Shown here piece after piece: positions 51,560 to 59,432 of a DNA stretch of 64,000 bases (positions within the stretch are counted from its first letter, which is position 1; each line of letters begins with the position of its first letter). The notes below the pieces were generated by a model. It was not told the origin of the DNA. It made no database searches and saw only the letters and a program-made list of their open reading frames with translations. The stretch is from Diplocloster modestus. Its GTDB lineage: Bacteria > Bacillota > Clostridia > Lachnospirales > Lachnospiraceae. Made by a program: the position numbers and the translations under genes. The stretch lies in contig NZ_JAHQCX010000001.1 in NCBI RefSeq assembly GCF_019042245.1, positions 583,726 through 647,725 of the forward strand. The letters run 5' to 3'.

Positions 51560-53386
51560 ATGAATCTGTTTATGAGGATGAAAAATAAATATTTGGATAT
51601 GCGGATCGGGACAAAGCTGATTTTGCTGTACCTATGCTCGATGCTTCTGATAATCGCGGGGGTCAGCGCGATCTATCAGATGATTTATGCCAAAATATTG
51701 TATGAAAGGGTCAGTTCCTCCGCTTCCCAAACCCTGTCCACCGTGCGGATCGGCATTGATTCCATCCTTGAAAATGAAAACGTGTTTTCTAAAATCATAA
51801 TATTTGACCCCAACGTGCAGTACCTGCTGAATAATTCTCAGGAATTGGACGACTATTCCTATTTTGGAAAGCTGATGCAGTCACTTTCACGCCATTTAGA
51901 GGTAAATTCCTCAGTGTCGGCGATTCATATCATGGATCGCTCGGTACAGGGGTATGGAGTGGAGCGCTCCAATAAGCGGAGCATTGATCCGGCCATCACA
52001 AGTTTTTCCGACATTCCTTGGTATGATGAAGTGATCAGAAAAGCCGGAACCTATATTCTGGTGACCGATGGAGGCGGAATCTTCCAAAACAGCGATGAGG
52101 AACAGTTTGTGACGATGGCCAGAGTGATTAACGACATAAATAACTTCCGTCCGATTGGCATCCTGATGCTGAATATCCCCATCACCACCTTTGAAAAATC
52201 TTATCAGGAAATTTGTGTAGAATACAACACGGGAATTCTGATTTTGGATGAGAACGGTACCAAGGTGACGCAAACCCTGCCTCCCGGCCTGGAGACGCAT
52301 AAAGATCTGATAGCGGGACAAATTCAGCTTCTTTCCGAGCGGGAACTGGGTCACAGCACCATGGAGGCGGATGGGGTACGCTATCTTCTCACGCGGGAGT
52401 CTCTTGCACAGGCGCCCTGGACGGTCGTCAGCATTATGCCCTACCAGAGCGAACAAGTGGATCTGAACGTATTGGGCGCCGCGACACTTTTCATTCTGTT
52501 TGTAACATTTCTGCTCCTGTTTGGGGACGCGGTTTTCGTATCTAAGTTTGTTACGCATCCGCTGAAGCGTTTGATTGCGTCGATGGGGCGGGTTGAGGAT
52601 GGGAATTTTCAAAAAATTGATATTATTGTAGGAAGGGATGAAATCGGGCAGTTTAAGGATCGATACAACGCGATGACCGAACAGATCAAAACCCTTTTGG
52701 AGAAAGCGGTGGAGGATCAAAAGCGTATGCGAACCATTGAACAGGAGCTGCTTCAGGCCCAGATCAAGCCTCATTTTTTATATAATACTTTAGATACGAT
52801 CAGCTACCTTGTGCTCTCTGAAGAGAATAAGAAGGCTTATTCTGTAACAAAATCTTTGGGCAGCTACTATCGGACTTGTCTTAGCAAGGGGCAAAAGATG
52901 ATCACAGTACAGGAAGAGGTGGATTCGGTTCGCAATTATCTGAAAATTCAAAAAATGCGTTACGGAAAGCTGTTCCGCGTTTATTTTCATGTGGCAGACG
53001 CGGCGAAGGAGTGTATGGTATTGAAGCTCCTCTTGCAGCCCTTGGCAGAAAACTGCCTGTATCATGGCATTAAGCCCAAGGGCCGCGGAGTCATCCGTAT
53101 AACAGCGGAGCGGATGGGAGATATGCTGGAGCTTGTTGTGGCTGACGATGGCGTTGGTATGAGCGCCGGCTTTTTGCAGACGCTGCTGTCCGCCCAGGAG
53201 GATAATAATAAGGGAAGTTTTGGGCTATGGGGGACGCTGGAGAGGATCCGTATTTTTTATGGGGTTGAGGACGCGGTAAAAATTGAGAGCGCAGAGGGGC
53301 TTGGCACTAAAATCACAATTCGGGTTACTGCTATGGGGGGGAATTCAGATGACAAAAACAGAATGGTTTCGTTTGATGATCGTTGA
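51560..53386 (+). CDS. YesM-type sensor histidine kinase
   Basis: A 608-residue membrane kinase. Transmembrane helix at ~20-42, extracellular sensor domain to ~300, second helix near 305-328, HAMP (SKFVTHPLKRLIASMGRVED), His_kinase motif KPHFLYNTLDTISYL, HATPase_c with LAENCLYHGIKPKG and GLWGTLERIRIFYG. It is followed by its response regulator with a 38-nt overlap. Base composition and codon choice (many GCG, CGC, CTT codons) differ from the 30-kb locus, in line with separate origin. Confidence 0.93.
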   Translation: MNLFMRMKNKYLDMRIGTKLILLYLCSMLLIIAGVSAIYQMIYAKILYERVSSSASQTLSTVRIGIDSILENENVFSKIIIFDPNVQYLLNNSQELDDYSYFGKLMQSLSRHLEVNSSVSAIHIMDRSVQGYGVERSNKRSIDPAITSFSDIPWYDEVIRKAGTYILVTDGGGIFQNSDEEQFVTMARVINDINNFRPIGILMLNIPITTFEKSYQEICVEYNTGILILDENGTKVTQTLPPGLETHKDLIAGQIQLLSERELGHSTMEADGVRYLLTRESLAQAPWTVVSIMPYQSEQVDLNVLGAATLFILFVTFLLLFGDAVFVSKFVTHPLKRLIASMGRVEDGNFQKIDIIVGRDEIGQFKDRYNAMTEQIKTLLEKAVEDQKRMRTIEQELLQAQIKPHFLYNTLDTISYLVLSEENKKAYSVTKSLGSYYRTCLSKGQKMITVQEEVDSVRNYLKIQKMRYGKLFRVYFHVADAAKECMVLKLLLQPLAENCLYHGIKPKGRGVIRITAERMGDMLELVVADDGVGMSAGFLQTLLSAQEDNNKGSFGLWGTLERIRIFYGVEDAVKIESAEGLGTKITIRVTAMGGNSDDKNRMVSFDDR

Positions 53387-54197
53387 TGACGAGAGGTTTA
53401 TCCGAAATCTGCTGAAAAAAAGTGTGGCATGGGAAAATCTGGGGATAAAGATCGTTGGGGAAGCGGAGAATGCAGAGCAGGGACTCCCCATACTGGAACG
53501 CCTTCGTCCGCACATCGTTATCACGGACATTTGCATGGCGGAGATGGACGGAATCTCCTTTAGCGCGGAAGCGAAAAAGCGGTGCCCCGAGGTTAAAATC
53601 GTCGTCTTAACCGGATATGAGGAATTTGAATATGCGCAGAGAAGCATCGAGGCGGGGGTATCCGCGTTTTTATTAAAACCAATCGATCCTCGGGAGATCA
53701 AAAAAACCATGGGACGTCTGAAGGAGCAGATCAAGAGTGAATGGGAAAAGCGTGAAGAGCTGAATAAGCTGCGCGCTAAGAGTACAGACGAACCGCAGCA
53801 GAAGGCGCATATGTCCGGCTGCCGGCCTGTCGTCACAGAGCTGCTGGGCGATTACATTATGAAAAACCTGTCCTGCCACGATCTTTCCCTGTCCGACCTG
53901 TCACGCGAGGCGCATCTGAGCACGGGCTATTTGAGCCGCCTGTTTAAGCAGGAATTCGGCGTTACGTTTGTTCGGTATTTGCTGTGCGTCCGTATCGAAA
54001 AGGCCAAGGAATTGATGCAGGACGGCAGTCTGCCGTTTTACCAGGTGGGGGAGCTTGTGGGAATTCCTGATCCGCATTATTTCAGCATTTGTTTTAAAAA
54101 GCAAACAGGGATCGCTCCGGCGGATTATCGTAAGAGCCTTATAAAAGGAAAAGGAGTGCGGGAACATGAGGAATGTCAAAACAAGGAAAAGGATTAA
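53349..54197 (+). CDS. YesN-type response regulator with AraC domain (short)
   Basis: A 282-residue regulator: receiver domain 1-125 with Asp in HIVITDICMAEMDGIS and Lys in FLLKPIDP. A short linker leads to an AraC double HTH (SDLSREAHLSTGYLSRLFKQ and QVGELVGIPDPHYFSICFKK). It lacks the ~240-residue middle region of the 26.7-kb paralogue. ATG at 53349 has GGGGGG upstream; the longer frame from 53283 runs within the kinase gene. The last 13 codons lie in a 38-bp tandem duplication. Confidence 0.92.
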   Translation: MTKTEWFRLMIVDDERFIRNLLKKSVAWENLGIKIVGEAENAEQGLPILERLRPHIVITDICMAEMDGISFSAEAKKRCPEVKIVVLTGYEEFEYAQRSIEAGVSAFLLKPIDPREIKKTMGRLKEQIKSEWEKREELNKLRAKSTDEPQQKAHMSGCRPVVTELLGDYIMKNLSCHDLSLSDLSREAHLSTGYLSRLFKQEFGVTFVRYLLCVRIEKAKELMQDGSLPFYQVGELVGIPDPHYFSICFKKQTGIAPADYRKSLIKGKGVREHEECQNKEKD

Positions 54198-54220
54198 GGA
54201 AGCATGAGGAATGTCAAAAT
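54145..54220. repeat. Imperfect 38-bp tandem duplication at the end of the response-regulator gene
   Basis: Units 54145-54182 and 54183-54220 share AAGGAAAAGGA and CATGAGGAATGTCAAAA at the same spacing. The stop codon falls in the second unit. Confidence 0.85.
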
Positions 54221-54311
54221 AATGAAATGTTACGTACAAAATGTGAATGGAGAACAGCCTGATCCGTATATATACTAAATATATAAAATAAATTAATAGG
54301 GGGAGATAAAA

Positions 54312-55634
54312 ATGTTGAAAAAGATTTTAAGCGTAATAATGTCAGCCACTTTGATGCTTTCTGTTGGAGCATGCGGTTCCGCTGCCACTCCAGCGGAGCC
54401 GGCCGCACCCGGCACATCCAGTGAAACGGACGCGCCCGAGTCCGAGGAGCCTCAGAAGCCGATCACCTTAACACTTTGGTCCCAATGGCCCTCCGATTCC
54501 GACGGCATGAAAAAGCCGCTGGACAATGTGATCGCGGCATGGAATGAAGAAAATCCAAATGTACAAATCGAAGTGGACACGATCAATACAGAATCTTATA
54601 AGCAAAAAATTAAAATAGCGTCTTCGTCCAACGAGCTTCCGGATATTTTCTTCAGCTGGGGCGCCGGCTTTGCAAAACCCTTTGTCGACGCAGGGCGGGT
54701 GCTGGAGCTTACCCCTTATATCGATGATACGATCAAAAACAATATCCTTCCCGGTACCCTGGAAAATTATACATACGACGGAAAGGTGTATGGACTGCCT
54801 TCTTACATGTGGCTGGGGGTACTCTATTGCAATCAGAAGCTGTTTGACGATAACGGTGTAAAAGTACCCGATACCTATGATGAACTGCTTACCGCAGTGG
54901 AAAAATTTAAGTCCGTGGGCCTGACCCCTATTGAATGCGGGGAGAAAGAGCTTTGGACTGGAATTCAATGGCAGAACGCCTTTGCGCTGCGCACCGCCGG
55001 AATGGAGGAATGCGTCAAAGCGCTGTCAAAGGAAACCAGCTTTGACACCCCGGAATTTGCGCAGTCCGGTCAATTGCTCGCGGATCTGGTTTCCGCCGGA
55101 GCTTTCTCTGATGCGGTCATGGGACGTGAGGAAGCGGAGGCCGAGGCGAATTTCGCTCAGGAGAAAGCCGCGATGATCCTGATGGGCGACTGGGCGGCGA
55201 CCACCTTTATGGCGGAGGATTCCTTGGCCCGCGATCATATTACGGTAAAGAACGTTCCGTCTGTAAGCGGCGGTAAAGATCCTGACGTCTTTTTGGGCGG
55301 CGCCATCGATACGTTTATGGTCAGCGCTCAGACCGAGCATCCGGAAGAGTCCGTGGCCGCGCTGAAGTACATCTGCGAAAATTTGTGCCGTGAAAGCTAT
55401 CTGGCCGGCGCGAGCCTGCCCGCCTGGAAGCTGGATGTGGATATGTCGGAAATCGATCCTCTGACACGTCAAATCACCGAATTGTCACAAACAGCATCGG
55501 GCTTTATGCTGGCATGGGATACGTTTCTTGAGGGGGAGGATGCTGACATCCACCTAAGCGCTGTTGCTAATTTGTTCGGCGGTAAATCCAATGGAGAAGA
55601 ATTTGCGAAAGCAATGGATAAAATATCCGATTAA
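54312..55634 (+). CDS. Extracellular sugar-binding lipoprotein
   Basis: A 440-residue family 1 solute-binding protein. Signal peptide with lipobox VGAC (Cys21), a Pro/Glu/Ala-rich linker to ~48, then the two-lobed domain (LTLWSQWPSDSDGM start). RBS GGGGGAG. Third such protein in the window, also without a local ATPase gene. Confidence 0.93.
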   Translation: MLKKILSVIMSATLMLSVGACGSAATPAEPAAPGTSSETDAPESEEPQKPITLTLWSQWPSDSDGMKKPLDNVIAAWNEENPNVQIEVDTINTESYKQKIKIASSSNELPDIFFSWGAGFAKPFVDAGRVLELTPYIDDTIKNNILPGTLENYTYDGKVYGLPSYMWLGVLYCNQKLFDDNGVKVPDTYDELLTAVEKFKSVGLTPIECGEKELWTGIQWQNAFALRTAGMEECVKALSKETSFDTPEFAQSGQLLADLVSAGAFSDAVMGREEAEAEANFAQEKAAMILMGDWAATTFMAEDSLARDHITVKNVPSVSGGKDPDVFLGGAIDTFMVSAQTEHPEESVAALKYICENLCRESYLAGASLPAWKLDVDMSEIDPLTRQITELSQTASGFMLAWDTFLEGEDADIHLSAVANLFGGKSNGEEFAKAMDKISD

Positions 55635-55641
55635 AACAAAT

Positions 55642-55680
55642 GGGCAGTCGGGGGCAGTCGGGGAAAAGCCCGGCTGCCCA
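55642..55680 (+). terminator. Intra-operon hairpin after the binding-protein gene
   Basis: GGGCAGTCGGG, present twice in tandem, can pair with CCCGGCTGCCC. Like the hairpin at 22042, it separates a binding-protein gene from its permeases. Confidence 0.65.
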
Positions 55681-55750
55681 TTGCTTTCTCTGCCAAGTAA
55701 TATAACGGAAAGGTTTTGGCGGCTCAGCCTCCATGAGAAAAGGTGCTCCT

Positions 55751-56632
55751 ATGAAACAGACACTGGGAAATAAAAAGGTTATATGTTTATTTGTATTGCC
55801 TGCGTTGACCCTCTTTCTTCTGATTGTTCTATTCCCGATTATCATGTCTGCCTATTACAGCCTTTTGGACTGGGATGGGATCGGCGAAAAGATGTGGATT
55901 GGTATTGAAAACTACAAAACGATGTTTGTGGGGAATACCGACGGATTTTTTCAGGCGATTGGGAATTCTATCCTGCTGGTTGCTTTATCCGTGTTAGTCC
56001 AGCTTCCGATCTCTTTGCTTTTAGCGCTCGTTTTGGCCAACGGTGTGCCGGGCGAAAACTTTTACCGGACGGTCTATTTCGTTCCGGTCATTCTCTCCAC
56101 AGTGGTAATCGGCCAGCTTTGGACTAAAATCTATCAACCCGAGTATGGCCTTTTAAATACCTTGCTGAATGGGATCGGGCTGGACGGTTTGGCCCATCAA
56201 TGGCTGGCTGATCCTAAAACCGCGCTGCTGTCTGCGTTTGTTCCAACCGTTTGGCAATATATCGGATATCAGATGCTGATCATGTACGCGGGAATCAAAG
56301 CGATCCCAACCGAAATTTTCGAATCTGCCAGAATAGACGGGGCTTCGGGTCCGAGAATAGCCGCCAAAATCACCATTCCCTTAATCAAATCCACGCTGAC
56401 AACGTGTGTTATTTTTGCGGTGATCGGTTCTCTGAAGGTGTTTGACATTGTATACATCATGACAAAAGGCGGCCCCATGCACGCGAGCGAGGTTCCAAGC
56501 ACTGTAATGTACAGCGCAATCTTTCAAAGGAATCAATATGGGTACGGAAGCGCAATTGCAATCTTTATTGTGATCGAATGTCTCATTTTCACTTTGATTA
56601 TTCAAAAAGCTTTACAGAAAGAAAATAATTGA
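55751..56632 (+). CDS. Sugar ABC transporter permease (first of pair)
   Basis: A 293-residue MalF-type permease with six hydrophobic segments and the EAA loop FESARIDGASGPRIAAKITI. ATG at 55751 has AAAGGTG upstream; the in-frame ATG at 55733 does not have an RBS. Confidence 0.92.
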   Translation: MKQTLGNKKVICLFVLPALTLFLLIVLFPIIMSAYYSLLDWDGIGEKMWIGIENYKTMFVGNTDGFFQAIGNSILLVALSVLVQLPISLLLALVLANGVPGENFYRTVYFVPVILSTVVIGQLWTKIYQPEYGLLNTLLNGIGLDGLAHQWLADPKTALLSAFVPTVWQYIGYQMLIMYAGIKAIPTEIFESARIDGASGPRIAAKITIPLIKSTLTTCVIFAVIGSLKVFDIVYIMTKGGPMHASEVPSTVMYSAIFQRNQYGYGSAIAIFIVIECLIFTLIIQKALQKENN

Positions 56633-56648
56633 GGAAAGGAGAATAAAA

Positions 56649-57509
56649 ATGTCCGCAAATACATTCCAGTCCCGCGCCCGTCATCAATGGCCACTGAAAA
56701 AGTGGCTTTTGTGGATTTGCTTAGCCCTTGTGGCAGTCCTTCAGATTTATCCTCTAATATGGCTTGTGTTTTTCTCCCTGAAAACCAATATAGATATCTA
56801 TTCCGGAAATATCATGTGGCTTCCGTCTAAATTCATTTGGGAGAATTATGCAGTTGCCTTTCAGGATTCCGACGTTGGTGTTTATTTGCTGAACAGCGTT
56901 ATTGTAACCGCCGCCACTTTGTTTTTTACACTGACCTTAGCTTCCATGGCGTCCTATGCCATTGCAAGGATGCATTGGAAGTTAAAGCAAACGGTTTTTA
57001 ATATTTTTTTACTGGGAATGATGATCCCGCTGCATGCGGCGCTTTTGCCCGTTTTTCTGGTACTTAAAAATATCCATCTGTTAAATACCTATTGGGCGCT
57101 GATTATCCCTTATGTGGGCTTTGCAATCCCTTTAGCGGTTCTTTTGCTGACCAATTATTTTAAAACCATTCCTAACGAGATGGAAGAGTCGGCGGTAATT
57201 GACGGGGCCAGCGTTTGGAGGATGTTCGTATCCATCATTTTTCCCTTGGCGAAGCCGGCAATTTCCACGATTATGATTTTCACTTACCTTTCTTCCTGGA
57301 ATGAGCTGATGTTCGCTGTCACCTTTATCAATAAACAAAAGCTGAAAACCCTGACCGTAGGGCTAATGGCAATGGTGGGGCAGCATAGCACGGAATGGGG
57401 GCCGATTGGCGCGGGTCTTGTCGTGGCGACGATTCCCACGATGCTGATATACGTTCTTTTAAGTAAGCAGGTACAAAACGGCATGATTGCCGGCGCTGTA
57501 AAGGGATAA
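56649..57509 (+). CDS. Sugar ABC transporter permease (second of pair)
   Basis: A 286-residue MalG-type permease, six hydrophobic segments, EAA loop MEESAVIDGASVWRMFVSII, terminal MIAGAVKG. RBS AAAGGAG, 16 nt after the preceding gene. Confidence 0.92.
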   Translation: MSANTFQSRARHQWPLKKWLLWICLALVAVLQIYPLIWLVFFSLKTNIDIYSGNIMWLPSKFIWENYAVAFQDSDVGVYLLNSVIVTAATLFFTLTLASMASYAIARMHWKLKQTVFNIFLLGMMIPLHAALLPVFLVLKNIHLLNTYWALIIPYVGFAIPLAVLLLTNYFKTIPNEMEESAVIDGASVWRMFVSIIFPLAKPAISTIMIFTYLSSWNELMFAVTFINKQKLKTLTVGLMAMVGQHSTEWGPIGAGLVVATIPTMLIYVLLSKQVQNGMIAGAVKG

Positions 57510-57605
57510 GCGCGCGGGAAAGCCGCACGCACGGTTCTGAAAAGGAATAACATTGCGGAAAGTGTATTTACTAGGCGCAGGAAGACGAAAGGAGAATGAA
57601 AAGCA

Positions 57606-59411
57606 GTGAAGCAGAAGAGGAAACAAATGAAGGGTAGTATTACGGTTTTTCTATGTGCTTTTTTTGTATCAGCCTTAGGGTTGGTCTGTTCCGCACAAGC
57701 GGCCGAACCGGTTTCCGGTGAAAAAATACTGGTGGTAGCGCCTCATGAGGACGACGAGATGCTTGCCTTTGGGGGAATTATGAGGCAGGCCCTGATCTGC
57801 GGGGATGAATTGCGGGTTGTTGTCGTCAGCAACGGCGACGCAGAGGGTGGGGCTGAAAAGGGAAAAACGCGCATTGCGGAAACGACGAACGCCCTGCTTA
57901 AAATCGGTGTACCCCGGGAAGCGGTTATCTTTTTGGGATATGGCGATACGGGCTGGGCAGTAAGCGGACTTCATCCCAGCTTTATGGGTAAGCTGTATCA
58001 GTCAACGGATCCGGAGAAGATTTATTCCTCTCATGTGGGAAGCAGTACTTACGGGAACCCTGCTATTGGCAAAGATGACTATCACTTTACCGTATATGGG
58101 GAACACGGAGCTTATAACCGCACCACATTACTTGGCGATCTGCAGAGACTGATCAATGAATACCGCCCGGACCGTATCTATACAACCTCGATTTATGACT
58201 ACCATTGGGGACACAAGGCGACCGGACTCTTTACAAACGAAGCCGTTGTCAACATCAAGCGGGGGGATCCAAGCTATTCCCCGATCCTGGGCAGCAGTAT
58301 TATCCACGCGATGCTTACTAATGGGAGCCAGGACAACAACTGGCCCAAGGTGATCACGGATCCCAATGCCGCGCTGGAGTCCTTTACTCCGCCCGGAGAC
58401 TTGCACGCAAACTCGCCGCTGGAATGGAGTGACCGCATTACAGTGCCCGCCCCCGTGGGAATGGATCAGGCTCCTTTGTCGGGAAATCTGAAATACCAGG
58501 CGATTCAATTATATCAGTCTCAGCTTGGAAGCACATTTGAAAAAAATTATTTGGCATCTTACGTGAAAAGTGACGAGTTCTATTGGGAAAAAGACTATTC
58601 CAATATCGCTTTGTGCGCGTCCGTTACAGCTTCCTCGGAAAACACCGGGACAGGCCAGACTGGAGAAAAGGCTATTGACGGCGTTACGGATGGCAATCCC
58701 CGCTTTCCGGACAAGGAGTGGGTCACCGCAGGGGAAGGAAGCGGGGCATGGATCCAACTGAACTGGGAGAAGGAGCATGAAATTGACCGAATCGCCTTAT
58801 ATGACCGCCCCAACAGCGTTGAATGGGTGCAGGGCCTGGATTTGACCTTCAGTGACGGAACCACCTTAGCGGTTGGGGCTTTGCCTAATAATGGTAAGGC
58901 TAAAATTGTAAGCTTTCCATCAAAAAGGGTAACATGGGTGCGGGCCACAATCAATAAATGTCAGGGAATGAATATTGGGCTGGCCGAATTTGAAGTCTAT
59001 GAGAGAGGCGCGCAGCTATCGGAACCGGGAGAGAATCTGGCGCTTGAAGGGCTTGTTAACGCTTCCTCGATGCAAAACGATAGCTACTCGGCCATTTACG
59101 CCTGCGACGGCGGATACGATACCCGCTGGGCCAGTAAAACTGGAGAAACCGCGTGGATTTGCGTGGATTTGCTGGAACAAAAGCCTATTAAAAGGATTGT
59201 ATTAAATTGGGAAAAGGCTTATGCGAAGGACTTTGATATTGAAACCTCCAGCGATGGCATGACTTGGGAGGTGCTTGCTAATGTAACAGGCGCCGGCGGC
59301 GGGGAACAGGAATATCAGTTTGAGAACGCCTCCGCGCGCTATGTAAGGATTTCCTGTAAAAGCCGCGGAACTATTTACGGTTACTCCCTGTGGGAATTTC
59401 AGATCTATTGA
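57606..59411 (+). CDS. Secreted PIG-L-family deacetylase with two discoidin (F5/8 type C) domains
   Basis: A 601-residue exported protein. Signal peptide to about residue 33 (VSALGLVCSAQAAE), then a PIG-L/LmbE zinc deacetylase domain with APHEDDEMLAFGG and YDYHWGHKATG as metal motifs. Two F5/8 type C carbohydrate-binding domains follow (~335-455, with IDRIALYDRPNSVEWVQGL; ~470-601, with IKRIVLNWEKAYAKDFDIE). PIG-L enzymes remove acetyl from GlcNAc residues. GTG start at 57606 is taken; ATG at 57627 with GAGG six bases upstream is an equally good start. Confidence 0.88.
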   Translation: MKQKRKQMKGSITVFLCAFFVSALGLVCSAQAAEPVSGEKILVVAPHEDDEMLAFGGIMRQALICGDELRVVVVSNGDAEGGAEKGKTRIAETTNALLKIGVPREAVIFLGYGDTGWAVSGLHPSFMGKLYQSTDPEKIYSSHVGSSTYGNPAIGKDDYHFTVYGEHGAYNRTTLLGDLQRLINEYRPDRIYTTSIYDYHWGHKATGLFTNEAVVNIKRGDPSYSPILGSSIIHAMLTNGSQDNNWPKVITDPNAALESFTPPGDLHANSPLEWSDRITVPAPVGMDQAPLSGNLKYQAIQLYQSQLGSTFEKNYLASYVKSDEFYWEKDYSNIALCASVTASSENTGTGQTGEKAIDGVTDGNPRFPDKEWVTAGEGSGAWIQLNWEKEHEIDRIALYDRPNSVEWVQGLDLTFSDGTTLAVGALPNNGKAKIVSFPSKRVTWVRATINKCQGMNIGLAEFEVYERGAQLSEPGENLALEGLVNASSMQNDSYSAIYACDGGYDTRWASKTGETAWICVDLLEQKPIKRIVLNWEKAYAKDFDIETSSDGMTWEVLANVTGAGGGEQEYQFENASARYVRISCKSRGTIYGYSLWEFQIY

Positions 59412-59432
59412 TCAGAAAGAGAGGACGGTTTA

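Noticed and set aside
51911..52774. 287-residue open frame opposite the second YesM gene
   Set aside because: Shadow of a clear sensor kinase; no start signals.
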